A stretch of 23,397 bases of DNA from positions 1-23,397 of the forward strand of contig CALZHQ010000042.1 of assembly GCA_945787295.1 (NCBI GenBank). The letters are read 5' to 3'. Shown here piece after piece: positions 17,612-23,397 of this stretch. The notes under the pieces were generated by a model that worked only from the letters and a program-made list of their open reading frames with translations, was not told the origin of the DNA and did no database searches. The position numbers were made by a program, and so were the translations under genes. This DNA comes from an uncultured Desulfuromonadales bacterium. Its GTDB lineage: Bacteria > Desulfobacterota > Desulfuromonadia > Desulfuromonadales > Geopsychrobacteraceae. Every line of letters begins with the position of its first letter. The first letter of the stretch is position 1.

Positions 17612-19123
17612 TTAGTCCGCTCCCGAGCTAACTGCAGCGTTTAGCGCCAGCGCCAACTCTTCCCGATCATCAAAATGGATCTTGCTCGTGCCCAGAATCT
17701 GGTAATCCTCGTGCCCTTTTCCGGCCAGCAGCAGCAGGTCGCCTGCTTTCGCCTGGGAGCTAGCAAAGCGGATCGCTTCACGCCGGTCGGGAATGACCAC
17801 AAAACCCTGCTCACCAGAGTCAAGTTGCAGCTTGCTGAGTTCGATAGCCCCGGCAGCCAAGGCCCCGGCATGGACCTGCTGCAGAATCTGCAGCGGATCT
17901 TCAGTCCGCGGGTTATCGGAAGTAAAAACCACCAGGTCGGAATACTTAACCGCCGCCGCCGCCATGACCGGGCGCTTGCTCGGATCACGGTCACCACCAC
18001 AACCGACCAGCGTAATCAAACGCTTCGAATCGAGCTTCGAAAGGGTCGTCAAAACCTGCTCCAAGGCATCCCCGGTATGGGCATAATCGACCAAGGCTAA
18101 AATATCGTGTTCGTTTGCGACCCGCTGCAAGCGGCCCGGCACCTGCTCTGCGGCAGCAATCCCTGCGGCAATCAGCTCATTATCAATCCCGAGACACTGA
18201 GCTGCTGAGACTGTCGCCAACAGGTTGCTGACGTTGAAATGGCCGATCATGCGGCTATCGACGTCTACCTTGCCGGCGGGGCTGAAAAAACTGCCCTTGA
18301 TCCCTTGGCGGCCGACCGAGATGTCGAGAGGATGAAGCTGAGCCGATTTTTCAATGCCGAAACTGCACCAGTCTGGATTTTCTCGTAATAACTGCCGACC
18401 AAAACCATCATCCCGGTTGATAGCTGCCTTCCCTTTACCAAGCAACTCTGAAAACAGTCGCCGTTTGCTGGCAAAGTAATTGTCGAGATTCTCGTGGTAA
18501 TCAAGATGCTCAGGAGTCAGGTTGGTGAAGACCGCAACATCAAAACCGATGCCATCAACCCGGTGCTGCTCTAACGCATGCGAAGAGACTTCGAGGATAA
18601 TGGCATCTGCGCCCTGCTTGCGAAAGCGCTTCATCATCTGCATCAATTCAAGCGATTCCGGGGTTGTGTGGGTCGACTCGAGCCGCTCGCGACCAAATCG
18701 GTACTCGACTGTACCGAAAACTGCCGGCGCGTAGCCCGCCTGCCGGAGGATCGCTTCGAGCAGGTAAGTGATGGTAGTTTTGCCATTGGTTCCGGTTACA
18801 CCGACAACCGGCACGCCAGCGGTAGGGTTTTCGTTATAATCACTGGCAATGTTCGCCATCACCTGCCGAACATTCGTCACCTGAACAAAACAGACCCCGG
18901 CAGGCAAACTGTCTGGCAGCCGTTCGGCGATAATCGCCGCCGCGCCAGCAGCAATCGCTTGCGGAATGAAATCGAAGCCGTCAATTTTACTGCCAGGCAG
19001 GGCAAAAAAGACTGTCCCGACCTCAACCTTGCGGGAGTCACAAGCCAAACCGGTGACTTCCAGCTCAGTTGAGCCGTGAATCTGTTGCGCTGGAACATTT
19101 TTCAGCAAAGCTGATAATTGCAT
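17612..19123 (-). CDS. murE: UDP-MurNAc-dipeptide--meso-diaminopimelate ligase MurE
   Basis: MurE adds the third residue of the stem peptide. This 503-aa protein has the ATP loop GTNGKTT (111-117), the substrate region THTTPESLELM, LEVSSHALEQHRVDG and FTNLTPEHLDYH. The C-terminal DNPRTEDP motif at about 403-410 is diagnostic of meso-diaminopimelate specificity; lysine-adding enzymes differ here. That supports a Gram-negative wall chemistry. The start at 19123 is 9 nt after the ftsI stop. The full length is normal and no damage is seen. Confidence 0.98.
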   Translation of the reverse strand: MQLSALLKNVPAQQIHGSTELEVTGLACDSRKVEVGTVFFALPGSKIDGFDFIPQAIAAGAAAIIAERLPDSLPAGVCFVQVTNVRQVMANIASDYNENPTAGVPVVGVTGTNGKTTITYLLEAILRQAGYAPAVFGTVEYRFGRERLESTHTTPESLELMQMMKRFRKQGADAIILEVSSHALEQHRVDGIGFDVAVFTNLTPEHLDYHENLDNYFASKRRLFSELLGKGKAAINRDDGFGRQLLRENPDWCSFGIEKSAQLHPLDISVGRQGIKGSFFSPAGKVDVDSRMIGHFNVSNLLATVSAAQCLGIDNELIAAGIAAAEQVPGRLQRVANEHDILALVDYAHTGDALEQVLTTLSKLDSKRLITLVGCGGDRDPSKRPVMAAAAVKYSDLVVFTSDNPRTEDPLQILQQVHAGALAAGAIELSKLQLDSGEQGFVVIPDRREAIRFASSQAKAGDLLLLAGKGHEDYQILGTSKIHFDDREELALALNAAVSSGAD

Positions 19124-19132
19124 CGGTATTCC

Positions 19133-21085
19133 TTACGCCCCGAGCCGAACCCAGGCCTGTTTGCCATAACGGATTGTTGCTCCCGGTGCCGGTGACTGTT
19201 CGACAACCTGACCGCTCCCCGAGAGCTTTAAATTGAGCTGTTTTTCTGCCATCGCCTGCAGAACTTGGCGATAACTCATACCGCGAAAGTCCGGCATAAC
19301 CAGTCCATCAACCGGCTCACTATCCGGCAGCAGCGGAGCCAGATCCGGCAGCGGAGCCAGATCAGTTTGGGCAACCGCCAAGTTCTCCAGCGTGCCTTTC
19401 GGCAAAATATTCAGATGGCTCAGAGATTGCTCCGCTATCCGGGCAAACACCGGCGCAGCGACAACGCCGCCGTAGCCTTTGCCCTCCGGTTCATCGACTG
19501 TCACAGAAATCACCAAAGCCGGCGCGTCGGCCGGCACAAAACCAATGAAAGATGAAACCCGTTTGTCGATCGAATAACCACCGGTCACCGGATCGACTTT
19601 CTGCGCCGTTCCGGTTTTTCCCGCCACCTGATAACCGGCCAATGCAGCCCGAGTACCGGTGCCGCCGGGCTCTGTCACGGAAACCATCATGTCTCGCACC
19701 AGCTCGGCCGTCCGCTCGGAAACAACGCGCCGCTTCACCTGCGGCAGACTCCGCTTGACTGTCTGCCCATCGGCATCGATGATCCGCTCAACCAGGTATG
19801 GTTCCATCAGAACACCGCCATTAGCGATGGCCGACATTGCCGTAGCAATCTGGATCGGCGTAATACTCAACCCTTGGCCGAAGGAGATGGCCGCCAGGTC
19901 GATTTCGAACCAGCGCGATGGTGGCCGTAGCATGCCACTCACTTCACCCGGCAGATCGACTCCGGTCGGCTCACCGAAACCGAAATCGCGAATATAGGAA
20001 TAGAAGCGTTCCCGCTCCATCGCCTTGCCCAGCTTGGCAAAGCCGATGTTACTGCTGTACTTGAGCATCTCCTGCAGGTTCAGCTTGCGGTGTTTTTTGG
20101 TGTCCCGGATCACCTTGCCGCCCACCTCGTAGCGACCGTTTTCACAGTAGGTTTTCTGGTTGGGACGAACAATCTTCTCTTCCAGCGCACCGGCCAGCAG
20201 AAATGGCTTAAAAGTCGACCCCGGCTCAAACATGTCAGTAACGGCACGGTTACGCCGGCTGGAGATCCGCGATTTACCCGGCAAATTCGGGTTGTAGTCA
20301 GGCTGGCTCGCCAATGCCAGCACCTTACCGCTCGCCGGCTCCATAACCACCACGGTTCCACTGTTCGCCTTAAACTCTTTGACGACGCGGGCCAATTCCT
20401 TTTCCGCAATATACTGCAGCGAGCGATCGAGGGTCAGCTGCAGATTGTGACCCGGCACTCCCCCCTGCACCAATTGCTCGGCCGTCGCCATGCCGCGGCC
20501 TCGAGCGTCCCGCTGGGAAACCATCCGTCCCGGCTCCCCTTGTAATAACTGGTCATATTCTAGCTCTAAACCCTCAAGTCCCTTGGGGTCAAGGCCGGTG
20601 AAGCCAACGACATGCGCACCGATCCCGGCCTGGGGATAAAAACGCTTATGCTCAGCAACAAACTGCAAACCAGCGATCCGCAACTCGCGGACCTGCCTGG
20701 CCACTTCCGGATCGAGCCTCCGTTTAATCCAGACGAAGCGCTTATTATCCGACAGCAGCCTGACCAGTTCCTTTTTCTTCATATCCAAGAGGCCAGCTAA
20801 CTGAGCAGCTACTTGTTTCGGTTCTTTTACCAGCACGGGGTCGGCGTAAAGCGATTGCGCATCCAGACTGAGGGCCAACGGGTCTCCGTTGCGGTCAACA
20901 ATGCTGCCACGCTGCGGGGCCAGTTCGACCACGCGCTGTCGTTGCTGATCAGCCCGGTCTTGCAGTTTCGGGGCCTGAACCACATGCAGGTAATAACCAC
21001 GGACAGCAATCACCAGAAAGGCGACAATAAACAGAACGCCGAAAAATCGGATGCGGATCTCAATTCCACGCTCCGAAACGGCCAT
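19133..21085 (-). CDS. ftsI: Septal penicillin-binding protein FtsI (class B PBP) with C-terminal PASTA domain
   Basis: FtsI cross-links septal peptidoglycan made by FtsW. This 650-aa protein has a short cytoplasmic tail, one membrane span (about 12-31) and a PBP dimerisation domain with QRGSIVDRNGDPLA (58-71). The transpeptidase domain shows the nucleophile motif S290-T-F-K293, the SSN motif (344-346) and KTG (490-492). After the catalytic domain, residues about 593-648 form one PASTA domain (VMPDFRGMSYRQVLQAM, VEQSPAPGATI), which E. coli FtsI lacks. PASTA domains are linked in other bacteria to binding peptidoglycan. A proline- and leucine-rich linker (about 575-592) joins the two parts. 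The gene lies 1 nt downstream of ftsL and 9 nt before murE. Confidence 0.97.
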   Translation of the reverse strand: MAVSERGIEIRIRFFGVLFIVAFLVIAVRGYYLHVVQAPKLQDRADQQRQRVVELAPQRGSIVDRNGDPLALSLDAQSLYADPVLVKEPKQVAAQLAGLLDMKKKELVRLLSDNKRFVWIKRRLDPEVARQVRELRIAGLQFVAEHKRFYPQAGIGAHVVGFTGLDPKGLEGLELEYDQLLQGEPGRMVSQRDARGRGMATAEQLVQGGVPGHNLQLTLDRSLQYIAEKELARVVKEFKANSGTVVVMEPASGKVLALASQPDYNPNLPGKSRISSRRNRAVTDMFEPGSTFKPFLLAGALEEKIVRPNQKTYCENGRYEVGGKVIRDTKKHRKLNLQEMLKYSSNIGFAKLGKAMERERFYSYIRDFGFGEPTGVDLPGEVSGMLRPPSRWFEIDLAAISFGQGLSITPIQIATAMSAIANGGVLMEPYLVERIIDADGQTVKRSLPQVKRRVVSERTAELVRDMMVSVTEPGGTGTRAALAGYQVAGKTGTAQKVDPVTGGYSIDKRVSSFIGFVPADAPALVISVTVDEPEGKGYGGVVAAPVFARIAEQSLSHLNILPKGTLENLAVAQTDLAPLPDLAPLLPDSEPVDGLVMPDFRGMSYRQVLQAMAEKQLNLKLSGSGQVVEQSPAPGATIRYGKQAWVRLGA

Positions 21086-21086
21086 A

Positions 21087-21404
21087 TCAGTCGACCCGGA
21101 TAATCTGCCCGGAAGCCGGTGAACGCAGTCCCAACTCTTGACGAGCCAGCCCTTCGATCCGGGTATCGCGGGAAAGGTAAGCTGCTTCCAGCTTCAATTG
21201 CTTGATCTGCTGCTTGCCCAGGCGGATTTGCCGCTCCAGGCCTGAAATGTCGTACTCAAGATTTATGGCGTGGATTCGCGACCAGACAAACAGCAGCGAA
21301 AGCAATGAAACCAGCACAATGGCGGCAAAAACCGGAGCCAGGCGGGGGCGGTGAAGAGAAAAACCATTGATTTTGACAATTGTCCTTGGCAGAGCTTCTG
21401 ACAT
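21087..21404 (-). CDS. ftsL: Cell division protein FtsL
   Basis: FtsL is a small bitopic divisome protein that forms a coiled-coil complex with FtsB and FtsQ and activates FtsWI. This 105-aa protein has a cytoplasmic tail (1-21), one hydrophobic span (about 22-42) and a periplasmic helix (about 44-85) with heptad-like leucine/isoleucine spacing (LEYDISGLERQIRLGKQQI). It ends in a conserved-looking ARQELGLRSP segment of the FtsL/DivIC type. The sequence is weakly conserved, so position between rsmH and ftsI is the main support. The start at 21404 has a strong GGGAGG 5 nt upstream. Its stop is 1 nt from the ftsI ATG. Confidence 0.9.
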   Translation of the reverse strand: MSEALPRTIVKINGFSLHRPRLAPVFAAIVLVSLLSLLFVWSRIHAINLEYDISGLERQIRLGKQQIKQLKLEAAYLSRDTRIEGLARQELGLRSPASGQIIRVD

Positions 21405-21445
21405 AGGCGCCTCCCTACTTACTCAACGACTGACCGCTAGGCGGA

Positions 21446-22387
21446 TCAGCAACGCTCAACCGCTCGCAGAATGGCACTGCGCGAACGGCTGTTAACTTCT
21501 ATTTCTTCTGTGCTCGCCCGTACTCCTTTGCGGGTGAGCAACTTCACCTGCGGCATCTTGTTACATTGGCAGACCGGCAACCGCGGTGGACAAACACATC
21601 CTTTAGCTTGATCTCGAAACAGCTGCTTGACGATCCGATCTTCCAACGAGTGAAAGCTGATCACCACCAGCCGTCCGCCCGGCTTGAGCAGCTCAATCCC
21701 TGCTGCGACACCGGTTTCAACCTGTTCCAGTTCCTGGTTGACATGAATCCGCAACGCCTGAAAAACCCGGGTAGCCGGATGAATCCGACTGGGCCTTTTA
21801 CCGCCAGGAACTGCGTCGCGAACCAGTTGCGCCAACTCGGTCGTGCGGGTGATCGGCTCTTCAGTGCGCCGGGCAACGATCTTGCGGGCAATCCTGCGAC
21901 TGAACCGTTCTTCTCCGTAGGCAAAAAAGATCCGAACCAGCTCTGCCTCTTCAGCCTGATTAACCACCTCTGCAGCAGTCATTCCGACCTGCGGGTTCAT
22001 CCTCATATCGAGCGGGGCATCATGGCGGAAGGAGAAGCCACGCTCCGGAGTGTCAAGCTGATGGGAGGAAACCCCCAGATCGAGGAGCATTCCGTCAAGA
22101 AGATCGATACCTAGCTGCTGCAGCACGCGATCCGCCTGATCAAAAGTGGCATGCTGCAGGCTGACCTGACCGGCAAACGGCGCCAGCACTTCTGCGGCCT
22201 TTTCCAGCGCCGCCGGGTCACGATCAAGGCCAACCAGTCGACAGCCGGGAGCAGCCTCAAGAAGCAGTCGCGAATGCCCGGCTCCGCCGAGGGTCCCGTC
22301 CAGATAGACACCATCAGGTTTCGGTTGCAGCCAATGCAGCACCTCCTCGGGCATCACTGACAAATGCTCAAAGGCTGCCGCTGTCAT
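21446..22387 (-). CDS. rsmH: 16S rRNA (cytosine-1402-N4) methyltransferase RsmH (MraW)
   Basis: RsmH methylates N4 of C1402 in the 16S rRNA P site using SAM. This 313-aa protein has the SAM-binding motif YLDGTLGGAGHS (28-39) with acidic VGLDRDP following. It also has the family motif DLGVSSHQLDTPERGFSFR, DMRMNP, the helical insert with the KRPSRIHPATRVFQALRI stretch, VISFHSLEDRIVK, and the SRSRSAILRAVER terminus. Four cysteines near the end (CVCPPRLPVCQC) recall the short Cys-rich segment of many family members. It starts 3 nt after mraZ, and 41 nt separate it from ftsL. Confidence 0.97.
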   Translation of the reverse strand: MTAAAFEHLSVMPEEVLHWLQPKPDGVYLDGTLGGAGHSRLLLEAAPGCRLVGLDRDPAALEKAAEVLAPFAGQVSLQHATFDQADRVLQQLGIDLLDGMLLDLGVSSHQLDTPERGFSFRHDAPLDMRMNPQVGMTAAEVVNQAEEAELVRIFFAYGEERFSRRIARKIVARRTEEPITRTTELAQLVRDAVPGGKRPSRIHPATRVFQALRIHVNQELEQVETGVAAGIELLKPGGRLVVISFHSLEDRIVKQLFRDQAKGCVCPPRLPVCQCNKMPQVKLLTRKGVRASTEEIEVNSRSRSAILRAVERC

Positions 22388-22390
22388 AAC

Positions 22391-22834
22391 CTAGAAACCC
22401 AGATCCGCCTGCCCCTGCGCATCCTCATCGAGCAGGGCTTCAGACTCACCGGTAATTTGCGCGTGAGCCTGCTGGCTCCAGATTTCTATCTTTTCAAACA
22501 TGCCGATCACAACCACATCCTTGTCCAGCCCCGCATGCTCGCGCAACGACTGGGGAACCTGAATGCGGCCCTGGGCATTGAAAGTACATTCCTTGGCCGG
22601 AGCGATACGGTTACGCAAATTCGCCTCGCGACCCGGGCCTGGCGGCATTGCCAGCACGTTCGCGCAGATCTCATCCCAACGGCTCGGAGGATAAGCCACC
22701 AGCCCGCCTTTAAAACGAGTTACAAAAAGGCTTTCACTCTGGTAAACTTGACGCAGTTCGTCCCGAATTGAGGCCGGAATACTGATCCGCCCCTTCAGGT
22801 CGATACTGACATTAAATTCACCGGAAAACTTCAT
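22391..22834 (-). CDS. mraZ: Transcriptional regulator MraZ
   Basis: MraZ is an AbrB-like DNA-binding protein that represses its own operon in characterised bacteria. This 147-aa protein has the expected two SpoVT-AbrB units, with DLKGRISIPASIRDEL near the N-terminus and NAQGRIQVPQSLREHAG in the second half. I chose the ATG at 22834. The frame is open to a GTG at 22843, but no Shine-Dalgarno precedes that codon. The ATG has GGTG about 6 nt before it and yields MKFSGEF, close to the family N-terminus. It is the first gene of the dcw cluster. Three 10-bp repeats end immediately before its start codon and are the likely self-binding site. Confidence 0.95.
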   Translation of the reverse strand: MKFSGEFNVSIDLKGRISIPASIRDELRQVYQSESLFVTRFKGGLVAYPPSRWDEICANVLAMPPGPGREANLRNRIAPAKECTFNAQGRIQVPQSLREHAGLDKDVVVIGMFEKIEIWSQQAHAQITGESEALLDEDAQGQADLGF

Positions 22835-22864
22835 ATTTGACACCGTTTGACACTGTTTGACACC
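22835..22864 (-). promoter_or_regulatory. Three tandem 10-bp repeats, likely MraZ operator
   Basis: On the minus strand the unit (G/A)GTGTCAAA(C/T) occurs three times in a row with an exact 10-bp period: 22855-22864, 22845-22854 and 22835-22844. The core GTGTCAAA is identical in all three. The last unit abuts the mraZ ATG and supplies its weak GGTG Shine-Dalgarno. MraZ of other bacteria binds three or more short direct repeats, one helical turn apart, just downstream of its promoter. Spacing and position here match that arrangement, although the word differs from the TGGGA type of E. coli. Confidence 0.8.
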
Positions 22865-22875
22865 AAGATGGTGAA

Positions 22876-22904
22876 AGGATAGCGATAGACCTTGATCATG
22901 TCAA
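22876..22904 (-). promoter_or_regulatory. Sigma70-like promoter of the dcw operon (Pmra)
   Basis: On the minus strand a perfect -35 TTGACA (22899-22904) and a -10 TATCCT (22876-22881, 4 of 6 matches) are separated by exactly 17 nt. A transcript starting about 7 nt later, near 22869, would carry the three repeats in its first 35 nt, so bound MraZ would block initiation or early elongation. It is the only strong promoter candidate ahead of mraZ in the window. Confidence 0.75.
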
Positions 22905-23194
22905 GGATAAATCCCTGTTTTTTCGCCCCTTGCCCGTTTTAGAAAATGCAGTTCTGACAAGGACTTAACTTTCATTAAGAGCGTGCCGGGCGACAAACAA
23001 TTGGACAGCATCGCCCCCCTGGACCAAAAGAGCTTTCTAACCCCCCGAAATCCCTTCTTCAAACCCTCAAATCCAGATAGAAACATAACGCGATCAAGGT
23101 CCCGGACAAGTCGGCGCTCATGCTGCAGCCCTTGCTAGAGGCAACAGAAATCGACTCGAAAAACTTCGCACCTATAACCAAAACAAAGTCTATT

Positions 23195-23273
23195 GCCACC
23201 AAGACACCAAGAGCACCAAGCAAACCCCGATTCCTGGCTTTTGCTTCTCATAGCGCCCTGGTGTCTTGGCGGC
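23195..23273. repeat. Palindromic intergenic repeat element
   Basis: GCCACCAAGACACCA (23195-23209) and TGGTGTCTTGGCGGC (23259-23273) are inverted copies matching at 14 of 15 positions, with 49 nt between them. The arms have an internal near-repeat of ACCAAG words. From general knowledge, sequences with CCAAGACACCA-type arms recur between genes in many proteobacterial genomes; that this is a dispersed copy is inferred. There is no open frame or transposase inside it. Confidence 0.55.
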
Positions 23274-23334
23274 TAAATGAAGACTTTTTATCAGAACCTT
23301 TTTATTGGTTATAAAACCGATAAATTTTGCCCAC

Positions 23335-23363
23335 AAAAAAGGGAGCACCTCCTGGGTGCTCCC
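23335..23363 (-). terminator. Intrinsic terminator of the off-window upstream gene
   Basis: On the minus strand GGGAGCACC pairs perfectly with GGTGCTCCC (9-bp stem, 5-nt loop; arms at 23355-23363 and 23341-23349) and is followed by TTTTTT. It ends transcription entering from the right and so insulates the mraZ promoter. The plus strand has no T-tract after the stem. Confidence 0.9.
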
Positions 23364-23397
23364 TTAGACAAAACCGGTCTGAATAAAGTCTTTTTAT

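Larger units (their letters stand above)
22905..23397. other. Non-coding region upstream of mraZ
   Basis: These ~490 nt hold no gene I can support. Short open frames of about 60 codons on each strand have no recognisable product and cover the promoter or the inverted repeat. What is visible, from left to right, is a featureless stretch (22905-23190), a large inverted repeat (23195-23273), a small TATTGGTT/AACCGATA hairpin (23303-23322), and a minus-strand terminator (23335-23363). The last 34 nt may be the 3' flank of the gene that this terminator serves. Confidence 0.6.

Noticed and set aside
22835..22864. Tandem repeats as a CRISPR remnant
   Set aside because: Ten-bp units with no spacers; position and period fit an operator instead.
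22901..23086. 61-codon open frame on the minus strand before mraZ
   Set aside because: It overlaps the dcw -35 element, has no family resemblance and no ribosome-binding site that stands out.
23120..23314. 64-codon open frame on the plus strand across the inverted repeat
   Set aside because: It consists mostly of repeat-element sequence; no recognisable product.

Overview
The window is a nearly complete division and cell-wall (dcw) cluster from a Gram-negative bacterium, most likely of the Desulfuromonadales/Geobacter type (Desulfobacterota). That placement rests on gene order, on a meso-DAP-type MurE, on an FtsI carrying a PASTA domain and on the style of the flanking genes. It is an inference from reading, not from a database search. 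Base composition is moderately GC-rich, apart from AT-rich spacers before ftsZ and at the right edge.

Layout. (1) Bases 2-2633, plus strand: the C-terminal part of a hydantoinase B/oxoprolinase-type protein, overlapping by 8 nt a secreted protein that joins Sel1 repeats, TPRs and a parvulin-like C-terminus. (2) Bases 2669-5583, minus strand: a radical SAM protein and an MFS transporter, translationally coupled by an ATGA overlap and converging on block 1. (3) Bases 5584-5840: the ftsZ 3' region with a strong intrinsic terminator. (4) Bases 5841-22834, minus strand: in transcription order mraZ, rsmH, ftsL, ftsI, murE, murF, mraY, murD, ftsW, murG, murC, ddl, ftsQ, ftsA, ftsZ. These are packed with gaps of -4 to about 40 nt, except for a 134-nt AT-rich spacer before ftsZ. 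(5) Bases 22835-23397: the control region of the cluster, a palindromic intergenic repeat and the terminator of an off-window upstream gene.

How it works together. MurC, D, E and F, Ddl, MraY and MurG take UDP-MurNAc to lipid II. FtsW and FtsI polymerise and cross-link it at the septum. FtsQ, FtsL, FtsA and FtsZ build the divisome. MraZ and RsmH head the operon. A sigma70-like promoter sits upstream of three tandem 10-bp repeats that abut the mraZ start codon and look like the MraZ autoregulatory operator. The expected murB is absent: murC and ddl overlap by 4 nt.

No mobile element, CRISPR array, RNA gene or obviously new multi-gene system was seen. The items most worth a second look are the mraZ operator repeats, the ftsZ leader (promoter plus a long inverted repeat), the missing murB, the Sel1/TPR/parvulin protein and the radical SAM/MFS pair behind the ftsZ terminator.
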